A stretch of DNA of 64,000 nt from an uncultured Elusimicrobia bacterium. Its GTDB lineage: Bacteria > Elusimicrobiota > Endomicrobiia > Endomicrobiales > CAIRNS01. Below, in pieces: positions 14,968 to 24,602 of this stretch (its first letter is position 1; each line of letters opens with the position of its first letter). The notes beneath the pieces are model-generated. The model was not told the DNA's origin, did not search any database, and worked only from the letters and a program-made list of their open reading frames with translations. The position numbers and the translations under genes are program-made. The DNA is taken from contig CAIRNS010000010.1 of assembly GCA_903880015.1 (NCBI GenBank), forward strand, positions 1-64,000. Reading direction: 5' to 3'.

Positions 14968-16089
14968 ATGCATATTTCTTCTATGATTAAGAAACTCTCA
15001 GGCGTTCGTGTGAATTCCCGGTGTGGGACATTGCTGTTCAGTGCTGCTTTTTTGTGCACGTGTTTGTCGGGGTGCGAGAATATTGAATTTCAATGGAACG
15101 GGCACTCCGGCCACGTTAAGGCGCGGGAGGTGCCGGGCGTTGCCGTGAGCACCCCGACGATAAAATCCGTGCCCAGCAGGGGAGACAGTGCTCGGACTGT
15201 AGCACTGCCAGTCCCTGAATCCGGCAGGAAGCCATTGGAGAAGGCCATGCGCATCGCGAAAGATAATATCTCCGGGCAGTTTTTTCCATTCCAGGGGGAA
15301 GCGGTTATTTCAATCATACCGAGCCGGCAATGGGTGCGCGTGAGCAGAGAAAATTTTTTGCAGTTTAGAAAAGATAGTATAAAAGAGCATGAAGTATTGC
15401 ATATCTTCCCGGTTGACTATGACCCCTTTAGAGACCCACATCTTTCGCTTTACGCGGGGCTCGAATTTTCTCTTGGGTGGACTGATTTTTCAAAATCTGT
15501 GGTCAGTAATCCCTATCTACTGGTCATGCTGAGCAGGCCGGTGATGTATACCTCCTTTCAGGAGGATTGCGGACTCTCCGCCGTGCGATACAGGTGCGGG
15601 GTTATTGAGGAAACCTACAGCGGCAATCAGGCAATTCAATTCTTTGACATTCTCGAACAGGGAGGAGATACATCTCGGTCCGTCAGCATATGGACGATAA
15701 ACGCTGAGGATGCCGGTTTTGCGTATGCCGCACTTGACCGGGAACAGTGTGCGAATGTTGATTTTAAAGGGGATTCTACCTCCGGGTATGTGCCGGACAC
15801 GGTCTATAATCTGCATGCCGTATACGATGCACTCTCATATAGGGGAGTCAATGTATTATATAACAATATCGTTCCGGCAGGAGGGACGGTTAAAACTTTT
15901 ACTGTCCTCAGTGGCGGCGAATGGGGAAAAGCTGGCGAGTATGTACCCGGTAATCAACCTGCCCAGATAAAAATACGTTTGAAAGAAACACGCAGAAACA
16001 CCTGTATATTTATCAAATTGTGGAAGAATAAACCTGCGAACATCGACGCCAAAGAAGATATCGCGTATAGGATCAATGTTATATTCTAA
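14968..16089 (+). CDS. Lipoprotein of unknown function
   Basis: 373 residues. The N-terminus has a signal sequence ending in a lipobox (CTCLSGC), so it should be lipidated and held in the inner or outer membrane. No known domain is recognised. The body is rich in aromatic residues and beta-prone segments (FQGEAVISIIP, SLYAGLEFSLGW, AQIKIRLKETRR), which suggests an all-beta periplasmic domain. It starts 10 nt after the HD gene, so the two may be co-transcribed, and ends 11 nt from the convergent PBP1A stop. Confidence 0.6.
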   Translation: MHISSMIKKLSGVRVNSRCGTLLFSAAFLCTCLSGCENIEFQWNGHSGHVKAREVPGVAVSTPTIKSVPSRGDSARTVALPVPESGRKPLEKAMRIAKDNISGQFFPFQGEAVISIIPSRQWVRVSRENFLQFRKDSIKEHEVLHIFPVDYDPFRDPHLSLYAGLEFSLGWTDFSKSVVSNPYLLVMLSRPVMYTSFQEDCGLSAVRYRCGVIEETYSGNQAIQFFDILEQGGDTSRSVSIWTINAEDAGFAYAALDREQCANVDFKGDSTSGYVPDTVYNLHAVYDALSYRGVNVLYNNIVPAGGTVKTFTVLSGGEWGKAGEYVPGNQPAQIKIRLKETRRNTCIFIKLWKNKPANIDAKEDIAYRINVIF

Positions 16090-16100
16090 AAGCGGTAAAG

Positions 16101-18227
16101 TTAAAACCCTGCTTCATCTTCGGATATCTGGTTGATGGCGGGGGGTGAGGTGCGGTTTGGTTCGTTTATGTTTTTTGAGGAATCTTTTTCCTTTGAAAAA
16201 TAGTCGGTTGGTTCCGTTCCTTTTGCAAAAGATTCCAGATACGCCCCCGGAGTTTTTGATAGCGCCAACAGTCCTGTTTTCGGATCAATCAAAACAAAAT
16301 CAATCTCTTCAGGCGGTGTGAAATTGATGACGGGGTCTCCCGCCAGCGCGCCCCGCATAAAGTTTGTCCAGATGGGGCACGATATGCGTCCGCCGGTCAT
16401 TTTGTCGCCCAGCGAATTGCGGTCGTCGTACCCTACCCAGACGCCGGCTGCGAGCTGCGGGGTATACCCCACAAACCACGCGTCGCTGAAATCGTTGGTC
16501 GTGCCTGTTTTACCGGCACAAGGCCGGCCGAGAGCTTGCGCGGCAACGCCAGTGCCGTGCTCGACGACGCCGCGCAAAAGGTTTGTCATGATAAAACAGG
16601 TCTGTGGCGAAAGAGCTTCCTGTTCCTGCGGTATGTTTTCCTCGAGAACTTTCCCGTCTTTATCTTCGATCCTGATGATTGCATAGGGTTGTGTTTTAAT
16701 CCCGCCCGATGCATATACGCCGAATGCTCCCACCATTTCCGAGAGCGTCACATCGCTTGCGCCCAGCGCGAGCGAAAGCGTGTTGGTCAGCGGCGTGGTA
16801 ATGCCCAGCCGCCGTGCATAGTCGATGGCGCGCATCGGGCCGATCTCGTCGAGTACTTTTATCGCACAGGCATTGAGCGAATGCTCGATTGCGGTGCGCA
16901 ACAATACTTTGTTGTGATACTTCTTGCCGTAGTTTTCCGGGGTCCAGACCTTCATCGGATCTTTCACCAGTTCGGGGGGCATGGTGGCCAGATACGCCGG
17001 ATCGCGGGAAACAAGTTCCCAGTCGCGGCCATTGTTGACATATATCAGGGGCGCGTCTTCCAACACCGTTGCGGGGGTGAATCCGTTTTCAATGGCCGCC
17101 GTGTAGACAAACGGCTTAAACGATGATCCCGGCTGTCGTTTTGCCTGTATCGCGCGGTTAAATTGCGATTGACGAAAATCTCTGCCTCCCACCATCGCCC
17201 GTATGCCCCCGGTTTTAGGGTCAATCGCCATCAATGCTCCCTGGACAGGGACGGGTTTTAATTTTTTCGCTTCAAAATAAGCGGTGCGCCCGGCGTCGAA
17301 TTCCGTTAATGCTTCACTCAGTGCCTTTTCCGCCGCCTTCTGGGCTTGAATGTCCAAGGTTGTATAAATCGAAAGTCCGCCGCGGTAGATCATGTCGTTG
17401 CCGTACTTCGGTTCAAGCTGTGTCCGTATCTGTTCGATAAAGTACGGAGCGATAGCGGTTGGGATGCCCAATTTTTCCGTAATGAGGGGGACATCGTTTG
17501 CTGTTTTTTCTTCTTCCGCAGTGATGTATTTAAGTTCGCGCATCCGCCGCAAAACAGTTGCGCGCCTGAGGTGCGCCTGGTCGGGATGGTGGAACGGGGA
17601 ATAATAGCTCGGCGCACGGGGAAGCCCGCCCAGCATTGCGCATTCGGCAAGATTTAAGTCCCGGACATGTTTTGCAAAGTATACGCGGGCCGCCGCTTCA
17701 ACGCCGTAGGCCCCGGAGCCGAAATAAATCTGGTTTAAATATAACTGCAGTATCTCTTCTTTCGTGTAATTGCGTTCCAGCTGGATAGTCAACAGCAGTT
17801 CTTTAATTTTTCGTTTCAGGGTGCGGTCGGGTGTCAGGAAAATAGTTTTTGCCAGCTGCTGGGTGATTGTCGATCCGCCCTGTGCAATGTGTCCCTTAAC
17901 AAGGTTGTTCATTGCGGCGCGTGCAATGCCGCGGGGAGAAACGCCCCAGTGGGTGAAAAAGTTATTATCTTCGATAGAGAGGACCGCGTTCTGAAGGTCG
18001 ATAGGGATTTCTTTGAGCGGGGTGAGGGTGCGGCGTTCGGTGAATAGTTCGGTAATCAGTTCTCCCTTGCAGTCAAGTATCCGGGTGACCAGGGAAGGGG
18101 TATATTCCTCAAGCGAGCTGATCGATGGCATGGAGGCCGCGAATGATCCGGCGTATTGCGCAAAAACAAACAAGAAAAAAACAGTTGTTAGAGAAAAAAC
18201 GGTAAATAGATTTTTTTTAATTTTCAT
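16101..18227 (-). CDS. mrcA: Penicillin-binding protein 1A (class A, bifunctional)
   Basis: 708 residues from the ATG at 18227. A signal anchor (about residues 7-27) is followed by a GT51 glycosyltransferase domain (EDNNFFTHWGVSPRG; GGSTITQQLAK) and a transpeptidase domain with the three serine-enzyme motifs: SxxK in PGSSFKPF, SxN in HSLNAC and KTGT in AGKTGTTNDF. It polymerises lipid II and cross-links peptidoglycan at the periplasmic face of the inner membrane. An upstream extension of the frame is unlikely because it would overlap the divergent gene. A TATAAT lies 7 nt before the start. Confidence 0.93.
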   Translation of the reverse strand: MKIKKNLFTVFSLTTVFFLFVFAQYAGSFAASMPSISSLEEYTPSLVTRILDCKGELITELFTERRTLTPLKEIPIDLQNAVLSIEDNNFFTHWGVSPRGIARAAMNNLVKGHIAQGGSTITQQLAKTIFLTPDRTLKRKIKELLLTIQLERNYTKEEILQLYLNQIYFGSGAYGVEAAARVYFAKHVRDLNLAECAMLGGLPRAPSYYSPFHHPDQAHLRRATVLRRMRELKYITAEEEKTANDVPLITEKLGIPTAIAPYFIEQIRTQLEPKYGNDMIYRGGLSIYTTLDIQAQKAAEKALSEALTEFDAGRTAYFEAKKLKPVPVQGALMAIDPKTGGIRAMVGGRDFRQSQFNRAIQAKRQPGSSFKPFVYTAAIENGFTPATVLEDAPLIYVNNGRDWELVSRDPAYLATMPPELVKDPMKVWTPENYGKKYHNKVLLRTAIEHSLNACAIKVLDEIGPMRAIDYARRLGITTPLTNTLSLALGASDVTLSEMVGAFGVYASGGIKTQPYAIIRIEDKDGKVLEENIPQEQEALSPQTCFIMTNLLRGVVEHGTGVAAQALGRPCAGKTGTTNDFSDAWFVGYTPQLAAGVWVGYDDRNSLGDKMTGGRISCPIWTNFMRGALAGDPVINFTPPEEIDFVLIDPKTGLLALSKTPGAYLESFAKGTEPTDYFSKEKDSSKNINEPNRTSPPAINQISEDEAGF

Positions 18228-18234
18228 CTGCGTT

Positions 18235-18263
18235 ATTATATCAAAAAAAACGCCGGATGCCAG
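18235..18263 (-). promoter_or_regulatory. Promoter predicting a leaderless PBP1A mRNA
   Basis: On the minus strand: CTGGCA (18263-18258), a 17-nt spacer, TATAAT (18240-18235), then 7 nt to the ATG at 18227. Initiation at the usual distance falls on the start codon, and no ribosome-binding site is visible. Confidence 0.55.
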
Positions 18264-18305
18264 AATCCATCTCGACAATGAGCAGGAGGGCGTCTTAAAA
18301 CTTCG

Positions 18306-18334
18306 TTGATTTTTCATGTCAAGTATGGTAAACT
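18306..18334 (+). promoter_or_regulatory. Promoter for the sugar-nucleotide gene cluster
   Basis: TTGATT (18306-18311), 17-nt spacer, TAAACT (18329-18334). It gives a leader of about 65 nt for the gene at 18406 and is divergent from the PBP1A promoter. Confidence 0.5.
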
Positions 18335-18405
18335 GGTGAGCAGAAAATAGTACATATTCTGGCCGCCTCCCTGGCGGTCTGTTGATTCGGATGGAGGAAC
18401 ACGTA

Positions 18406-20904
18406 ATGCAAGCAGTCATCATGGCCGGAGGCTTTGGCACCCGGTTGCGTCCCATCACCTGCAATATCCCCAAACCCATGGCACCCATGGCTAACAAGCC
18501 GATATTGCATCACATCATTGAATTGCTGAAAAACCATCGGATCACCGATCTGACGATGATGCTTTACTATCAGCCGGAAGTGATCATGGATTATTTCGGG
18601 GACGGTTCTGCCTCGGGAACGGACATACGGTACTTGAAACCCGAATCGGACATCGGTACCGCTGGCAGCGTGAAGTTCGCCCAGAAACACCTTGCCGATA
18701 CATTCATCGTGATTTCGGGTGATGTGCTTACCGATTTTGATCTTACGCAAGCCGTGGCGTTTCACAAAAAGAAAAAAGCGCTTGCCACCATGATACTGAC
18801 TCGGGTGCCGGATCCTTTGCAGTTTGGCGTGGTTATTACTGATACCGATGGCCGCATTGAACGATTTCTGGAAAAACCGTCATGGGGAGAAGTTTTTTCC
18901 GATACGATTAATACGGGTATTTATATTCTTGACCCGGCGGTGTTTGAATATATTCCGAGCGACCGGTCCGTTGATTTTTCTAAAGATTTGTTCCCGCTGC
19001 TGCTGCGGGAAAATAAGCCGCTGTACGGTTATATCGCCGAAGGATACTGGAAAGATGTGGGCACGCATGACGAATATCGCCTGGCGCACTACGATATATT
19101 GGACGGGAAAATTAAAGTAACGCCTGCCGGGCACGCAATCACCGTTGGCGACAAAAAAATATTTGTGGGAGAACATACCACCGTTGATCCGGGCGTCGAA
19201 GTGGACGGACAGGTAATCATTGGCGACCATTGCGTTATTGAAAAAGGGGCAAAGCTCAGCAGGTCGGTTATCGGGTCGCATGTCAAAATTCATTCAAAGG
19301 CCGAAGTGATCGGGTCCATTCTGTGGGATCACGCGGTAGTCGGCAACGAAGCGCGCCTTAAAGAGGCGGTTATCGGAAAAAAAACAAAGATCGGCGACCG
19401 CGCGGTTGTGCAGGTGGGAACCGTTATCGGCGATGAATGCTCCATCGGTGCCGGCGCGATCATCCGGACAAATTTGCGCATCTGGCCGCATAAAACGATA
19501 GAAGAGGGAGCCATCCTATCGACAAGCCTTGTCTGGGGGGAACGATGGAATAAAGCGCTCTTTAGCGGATACGGCATTACGGGGCTCGCCAATATCGAGA
19601 TTACGCCGGAATTCGCGGCAAAAATCGGGTCTGCGTACGGCGCTTATCTCGGAAAATCAGCGTATGTCATTACTTCCCGCGACGCGCATAAGGTTAACCG
19701 GATGATTAAGCGTTCGATGATTTCCGGATTGTTGTCGGCGGGAGTCCGGGTGGGGGACCTTCAGACGGCGCCTATCCCCGTGGTTCGTTACGAACTGGGC
19801 AAAGAGGGGGAGACCGGCGGCATTCATGTGCGCCAGTCGCCGTACGACGGTCGGTTGGTCGATATTAAATTTTTTGACGCCAACGGCAACGATATCGCCA
19901 TTCAGCAGGAAAAAGCCATAGAACAGCTGTTTTTCAGAGAGGATTTTAAACGCGCGACTCTTGAAGAAGTGGGTGATTTAACGGTTCCGCCGCGCGCGCT
20001 GGAATATTATAAAAATGGATTTTTGAAAGCTATTGATACCGTGGCAATCCGTTCGGCGAATTTCAAGATTGTTTTGGACTACGCATTTTCATCGGCTTCC
20101 ATAATATTTCCGTCAATACTCGGCGAGCTGGGCCTTGAGATAGTAGCGCTCAATGCGTATGTCAATCCCGCCAAAGTCACCAAGACCGAAGCGGAGTTTA
20201 AACATTCGCTCAGCCAGTTGTCCGATATCGTTACTACGCTCAAGGCCGACGCGGGGTTTTTGATTGATACCGGCGCGGAAAAAGTATTTTTTGTCGATGA
20301 ACGCGGTCGCATCGTGCCTGATTCGCTGGCCCTTGTCCTGGTCGCCGAGCTGGTTATGCGCACGCACAAAAAAGGCACCATCGCCGTTCCGGTGCATGTG
20401 TCCTCAGTCATTGAAGATTTGGCGGACCGGTTCGGCATGCAAGTAAAACGGACTCCATCAAACGCCCGGCAGATTTGTGCCGCCGCGCGCGACAAGGATG
20501 TTGTGTTCATGGCTGACGGTGCCGGCGGATATATTTTCCCGGAGTTCCAGCCGGCGTTCGACGCCATGTATGCAATCGGCAAGATTCTTGAAATGATGGG
20601 CAAGGAAAAGATACAGTTCAACCGCATCAGCCGCGACATACCTCCCTTTGAGGTCCTGCACAAAAAAGTGCCCTGTTCCTGGGATAAAAAAGGGCAGACG
20701 ATGCGGTGTGCCATTGCGGAAGCCAAAGGTAAAAAAGCCGAATTGATAGACGGTGTAAAGATACATTTTGGCAAGAGCTGGGTGCTGCTGGTGCCGGACT
20801 CCGACGAGGCGTATTTCCATGTCTGGGTGGAATCTGACAACGAACAAACGGCGAAAGATATGATGCACGAATACATTGAAAAAGTCCGCCGCTGGCAGGA
20901 ATAA
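18406..20904 (+). CDS. NDP-sugar pyrophosphorylase fused to a degenerate phosphomannomutase-like domain
   Basis: 832 residues from the ATG after GGAGG. Residues 1-235 are a nucleotidyltransferase with MAGGFGTRLRPIT and PKPMAPMANKP, which makes NDP-mannose or NDP-glucose from the sugar 1-phosphate. Residues of about 245-385 are hexapeptide (left-handed beta-helix) repeats. Residues of about 390-832 follow the phosphohexomutase fold but are altered: the phosphoserine loop reads GGIHVRQSPYD instead of TASHNP, the DGDxDR metal loop reads DTGAEK, and the RxSGTEP phosphate clamp is lost. The domain is probably regulatory or structural. The next gene encodes an intact mutase. Confidence 0.85.
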   Translation: MQAVIMAGGFGTRLRPITCNIPKPMAPMANKPILHHIIELLKNHRITDLTMMLYYQPEVIMDYFGDGSASGTDIRYLKPESDIGTAGSVKFAQKHLADTFIVISGDVLTDFDLTQAVAFHKKKKALATMILTRVPDPLQFGVVITDTDGRIERFLEKPSWGEVFSDTINTGIYILDPAVFEYIPSDRSVDFSKDLFPLLLRENKPLYGYIAEGYWKDVGTHDEYRLAHYDILDGKIKVTPAGHAITVGDKKIFVGEHTTVDPGVEVDGQVIIGDHCVIEKGAKLSRSVIGSHVKIHSKAEVIGSILWDHAVVGNEARLKEAVIGKKTKIGDRAVVQVGTVIGDECSIGAGAIIRTNLRIWPHKTIEEGAILSTSLVWGERWNKALFSGYGITGLANIEITPEFAAKIGSAYGAYLGKSAYVITSRDAHKVNRMIKRSMISGLLSAGVRVGDLQTAPIPVVRYELGKEGETGGIHVRQSPYDGRLVDIKFFDANGNDIAIQQEKAIEQLFFREDFKRATLEEVGDLTVPPRALEYYKNGFLKAIDTVAIRSANFKIVLDYAFSSASIIFPSILGELGLEIVALNAYVNPAKVTKTEAEFKHSLSQLSDIVTTLKADAGFLIDTGAEKVFFVDERGRIVPDSLALVLVAELVMRTHKKGTIAVPVHVSSVIEDLADRFGMQVKRTPSNARQICAAARDKDVVFMADGAGGYIFPEFQPAFDAMYAIGKILEMMGKEKIQFNRISRDIPPFEVLHKKVPCSWDKKGQTMRCAIAEAKGKKAELIDGVKIHFGKSWVLLVPDSDEAYFHVWVESDNEQTAKDMMHEYIEKVRRWQE

Positions 20905-20955
20905 ACGGTCTGTGTCCGCGGGCAAAGATATATGACAGTGAGAGGGAGTAGGCAG

Positions 20956-22386
20956 ATGATTACATTTGGAACATCGGGATGGCGGGGAATTATCGCGGAT
21001 GATTTTACTTTTGACAATGTCCGCCTGGTCACACAGGCCATTGCACAATACCTTAACACCGTCGCCGACGAACAAAAAAGAAAACAATGCACGGTGATTA
21101 TCGGATACGATACGCGGTTTTTGTCGGAGCGCTTTGCGGAGCTCTCAGCTGAAGTACTGGCGGGCAACGGCATCAAAACGCTGCTCTGTGACCGCGACAC
21201 CCCGACGCCGGTCATTTCCTATGAGATATTACGGCGTAAGATTGACGGTGGTATCAATTTCACCGCCAGCCATAACCCCCCGGAGTACAATGGGCTGAAA
21301 TTCACCCCGGCGTGGGGCGGCCCCGCTTTGCCGGAGACCACCCGTGCCATCGAAAAATTTTGCGCGCGTGTTCCCCGCCCGGATATCAGGCACATGCCTC
21401 TTGCGCAGGCCATCAAGCAGAAACTCGTTGAATACATCAATCCGCGTCCGCTGTATCTCAAAAGGATTAAAGAACTCATTAATTTTAGTGCCATAAAGAA
21501 ACGCAATTGCAAGATAGCGACGGACCTTTTAAACGGCACCGCCATCGGATACCTCGATGAATTATTGCGTGCTGCCGGGATACGCCAGATTGTCGCCCGC
21601 AACTGGCGGGATGTGCTCTTTGGCGGGAAGTCCCCGGAACCCTCAGAGGATAATCTCAAAAGTTTGAGCAGCATTATCAAAAAGGAATCGTGTCATCTGG
21701 GCGTTGCCACAGACGGCGACGCTGACCGGTTTGGCATACTGGACGCGGACGGGTCGTTTATTAACCCCAACATGACCATAGCCCTTTTGTTGTACCATCT
21801 GTTGAAAACACGCGGATGGAAAGGGGTCGTTGCCCGCAGCGTGATGACAACGCATCTCATTGACAAAATCGCGGCGAAATTCGGCGTAACCGTTATAGAA
21901 ACGCCGGTTGGTTTTAAATATATCGGGGATGTCATGGCAAATCATCCGGATGATTTTATCATTGGCGGCGAAGAATCGGGTGGGCTGACCATCCGCGGCC
22001 ATGTTCCGGAGAAAGACGGGATACTGGCCTGTTTGCTGGTTGCCGAAATGGTAGCCATGGCCGGAAAACCCATGAAGAAAATTCTTGCGGATATAGAGAA
22101 ATTAGTTGGGGCGGTAGTGTCGGATCGGTTAAATCTCCATATGGAGCCTGATGCGGCGGATGCGGTGCGAAAAAAAATAGCCGGCAAAAAGCCCGCGCGC
22201 ATAGGCAGTTTTTCTGTCAGCAAAGTCGTTGAACTTGACGGATGTAAATTTATTTTTACGGATGGTTCCTGGATGGGTATCCGTATATCGGGAACCGAAC
22301 CCGTCGTGCGGTTGTATTTTGAAACCGATACACCGGCGAAAATGAAAAAACTCATTGCTGCCGGCAAGCGCTTTATAACGGATTAG
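20956..22386 (+). CDS. Phosphomannomutase/phosphoglucomutase
   Basis: 477 residues from the ATG after GAGGGAG. All phosphohexomutase motifs are intact: FGTSGWRG at the N-terminus, catalytic phosphoserine in FTASHNPPEYNG, metal loop DGDADRFG, sugar-binding GGEESGGL and phosphate-binding RISGTEPVVRLYFE. It interconverts hexose 6- and 1-phosphates and would feed the nucleotidyltransferase encoded upstream. Specificity (mannose or glucose) cannot be read from the sequence. Confidence 0.92.
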   Translation: MITFGTSGWRGIIADDFTFDNVRLVTQAIAQYLNTVADEQKRKQCTVIIGYDTRFLSERFAELSAEVLAGNGIKTLLCDRDTPTPVISYEILRRKIDGGINFTASHNPPEYNGLKFTPAWGGPALPETTRAIEKFCARVPRPDIRHMPLAQAIKQKLVEYINPRPLYLKRIKELINFSAIKKRNCKIATDLLNGTAIGYLDELLRAAGIRQIVARNWRDVLFGGKSPEPSEDNLKSLSSIIKKESCHLGVATDGDADRFGILDADGSFINPNMTIALLLYHLLKTRGWKGVVARSVMTTHLIDKIAAKFGVTVIETPVGFKYIGDVMANHPDDFIIGGEESGGLTIRGHVPEKDGILACLLVAEMVAMAGKPMKKILADIEKLVGAVVSDRLNLHMEPDAADAVRKKIAGKKPARIGSFSVSKVVELDGCKFIFTDGSWMGIRISGTEPVVRLYFETDTPAKMKKLIAAGKRFITD

Positions 22387-22410
22387 CCCGGGGAACAAAG
22401 GAGTCGCTGT

Positions 22411-23664
22411 ATGAAGTTTGCCGCGCCGCGAGGTACCCACGATGTCTGGGGCGAGATGACCCGGAAACTGCAGTTTCTTGAGCACATGAGCCGTCGCGTG
22501 TTTCAGCGCTACAATTATTCCGAGATTCGTACGCCGATGTTTGAGGACGCTGGTTTGTTCACGCGGTCAATTGGCGAATCCACTGACATCGTAGAAAAAG
22601 AAATGTATGTGTTTGCCGACCGCAAAGGGCGAAAACTTGCCCTGCGTCCCGAGGGGACGGCATCGGTGGTGCGGGCATATCTCGAACACAATCTGGCGCA
22701 GGAACTACCGGTCAGCAAATTGTACTATACGGGGTCAATGTTTCGCTACGAGCGCCCCCAGGCGGGCCGGTACCGAGAATTCCTTCAAATCGGCGCGGAA
22801 TATTTTAACAATCCTGCCCCTGCTGCTGACGCGGAAATTATTGTGCTTGCCCGGGACCTGTTGTCCAGCGTCGGGTTACAAGATGTTGCTATTCATCTTA
22901 ATACGCTCGGCTGTTCGGCGTGCCGCCCTGCTTTCCGCGCCGCGTTAAAGAAATATTTTTCCGCGCAACCGGATGTATGTGCTGATTGCCAGCGCCGGCT
23001 GGAACACAACCCCTTGCGCCTTCTGGACTGCAAAATTGACGGCCATAAATTTCACGGCGTGCCGCAGATGACGGACCATCTCTGTGCTGCGTGCGCCACA
23101 CATTTTCAGTCGGTACAAGACCTCCTTGGCGCAGGGCACTGCTCGTTTGTCGTCGATCCGCGCCTGGTTCGCGGGCTGGATTATTATACACGCACGGTTT
23201 TTGAGATTCGTTCGGCGCATGTCGGTTCGCAAGACGCGTTGGCAGCCGGCGGCAGATACGATACCCTCATTGAGGAAATGGGCGGTCCGTCCACGCCCAG
23301 CGTGGGGTTTGCACTGGGTTCGGAACGGGTCTTGATGGCGTGCGATGCGCAAAAAACGCTGGCGGCGGTGTCTCATCCCGGCGGACTGTTTATTGCGGTC
23401 ACGGGACAATCGGTTTTTACGGCAGCTTTTGCCGCGGCATCCGCTTTGCGCGCCCGCCCGGAAACGACGCACCCCGTTGAGGGGCCGTTTGCCGATAAAA
23501 CGCTCAAAAGTCAGATGAAGCTGGCCGATAAAATGGGTGCTGACACCGTAGTCATTTTTGGCGATGAAGAATATAATCGCGGTATCGTTCTTGTCCGGGA
23601 CATGAAGACGCAAGTGCAATCGGAGATGGAAATTTCCCGCTTTTTGCAGGGCAGCAAGCCGTAA
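22411..23664 (+). CDS. hisS: Histidyl-tRNA synthetase
   Basis: 417 residues, the usual HisRS length. Class II motif 2 (FRYERPQAGRYREFLQIG), the histidine-specific LVRGLDYYTRTVFE and a C-terminal HGTP anticodon-binding domain are present. It charges tRNA-His. It starts 24 nt after the mutase gene behind AAAGGAG. No tRNA-His is seen here; the next RNA gene is tRNA-Arg. Confidence 0.96.
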   Translation: MKFAAPRGTHDVWGEMTRKLQFLEHMSRRVFQRYNYSEIRTPMFEDAGLFTRSIGESTDIVEKEMYVFADRKGRKLALRPEGTASVVRAYLEHNLAQELPVSKLYYTGSMFRYERPQAGRYREFLQIGAEYFNNPAPAADAEIIVLARDLLSSVGLQDVAIHLNTLGCSACRPAFRAALKKYFSAQPDVCADCQRRLEHNPLRLLDCKIDGHKFHGVPQMTDHLCAACATHFQSVQDLLGAGHCSFVVDPRLVRGLDYYTRTVFEIRSAHVGSQDALAAGGRYDTLIEEMGGPSTPSVGFALGSERVLMACDAQKTLAAVSHPGGLFIAVTGQSVFTAAFAAASALRARPETTHPVEGPFADKTLKSQMKLADKMGADTVVIFGDEEYNRGIVLVRDMKTQVQSEMEISRFLQGSKP

Positions 23665-23684
23665 AAATGCCATTGTCTCAAAAA

Positions 23685-23713
23685 TTGAATAAGATGCGGT
23701 TATTTGGTATACT
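23685..23713 (+). promoter_or_regulatory. Promoter of tRNA-Arg
   Basis: TTGAAT (23685-23690), 17-nt spacer, TATACT (23708-23713), about 20 nt before the mature tRNA 5' end. Confidence 0.7.
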
Positions 23714-23733
23714 AACAAGATAGTATTGATTCT

Positions 23734-23807
<74 letters not shown>

Positions 23808-23961
23808 GTTACCTTCCTTCGTATACAATCATAATTGAATTAATATCGTCACAAGCGCATGGGCATTCCCGGAGGGATAATCGGGGATTTTGTTGTTCAT
23901 TTTTGTCCTATACCGCCAAGTTCTCGAAAGAATCACTCAGTGACGACAGGGCAGAGAAGCC

Positions 23962-24432
23962 ATGAAAAAACCTCCGGCAACCAATGAATACTTTATGGCG
24001 CGCGCGCTGACTGAGGCGCGTAAGGCCTTGCGCAAGGGTGAAGTGCCGATTGGCGCCGTTGTGGTCAGCGCGGGGAAGATTATCGGCCGCGGCCATAACC
24101 TGAGCATCACCGCCAACGACCCTACCGCGCACGCCGAAGTGGTTGCGTTGCGCGCCGCCGCCCGCACATCGGGCTATTACCGCTTAACGGGATGTAAATT
24201 ATTTGTTACAATTGAACCGTGTCCTATGTGTGCCGGGGCGTTGGTCTGGGCGCGAGTCGCGGAAATCGTTTTTGGCGCCAAGGATCCCAAAGCTGGCGCG
24301 TGCGGATCAGTAATGAATATCGCGCGACACCGGAAATTAAATCACCGCATCAAGATTACCGCCGGCGTGATGGAAGATGACTGCCGCCAGTTGATACAAG
24401 AATTCTTCAAGAACAAAAGAAAACCCCGCTGA
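23962..24432 (+). CDS. tadA: tRNA-specific adenosine deaminase
   Basis: 156 residues. The cytidine-deaminase-fold zinc motifs HAE (PTAHAEVVALRAA) and PCxxC (PCPMCAGALVWARV) are intact, as is the catalytic Glu. TadA converts A34 to inosine in tRNA-Arg(ACG), allowing it to read CGU, CGC and CGA. The substrate tRNA is the neighbouring gene on the same strand. The TGA stop lies inside a small CCCGC/GCGGG hairpin. Confidence 0.94.
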   Translation: MKKPPATNEYFMARALTEARKALRKGEVPIGAVVVSAGKIIGRGHNLSITANDPTAHAEVVALRAAARTSGYYRLTGCKLFVTIEPCPMCAGALVWARVAEIVFGAKDPKAGACGSVMNIARHRKLNHRIKITAGVMEDDCRQLIQEFFKNKRKPR

Positions 24433-24462
24433 TAAGCGGGCGCACTCGGCATGCAGTTTTCC

Positions 24463-24497
24463 GCGTTCCGTACTCCGCATGAAAGCGGGGGCAATCG
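24463..24497 (+). repeat. 35-nt direct repeat, copy 1
   Basis: From GCGTTCCGTACTCCGC to GGGGGCAATCG. It differs by one base (T at 24474) from the copy at 24603-24637. It contains an imperfect CCGC/GCGG hairpin. A shorter related segment (GGCATG-AGTTTTCCGC) occurs on both sides of it at 24449 and 24497. Confidence 0.75.
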
Positions 24498-24554
24498 GCA
24501 TGTAGTTTTCCGCTCAGGAAAGGGTTCAGCGAGCGGAGAGAGCGACGACGAAAC

Positions 24555-24574
24555 GGGGAAACCTGGGTTTCCCC
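24555..24574 (+). repeat. Perfect hairpin upstream of tmRNA
   Basis: GGGGAAACC and GGTTTCCCC are separated by TG, a 9-bp perfect stem. It lies between the two 35-nt repeats. It could be a terminator for tadA without a long T-run, or part of a dispersed palindrome. Confidence 0.5.
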
Positions 24575-24602
24575 TTGTCAATGTTTGAGGAGCGCGTCGA
24601 CA

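Noticed and set aside
18228-18497. N-terminal extension of PBP1A to 18497
   Set aside because: It would overlap the divergent nucleotidyltransferase gene and both promoters, and it puts 90 non-conserved residues before the signal anchor.
20079-21215. 378-codon minus-strand open frame across the nucleotidyltransferase and mutase genes
   Set aside because: It is antisense to two clearly conserved enzymes and spans their junction. The Ser/Cys-rich translation has no recognisable motif.
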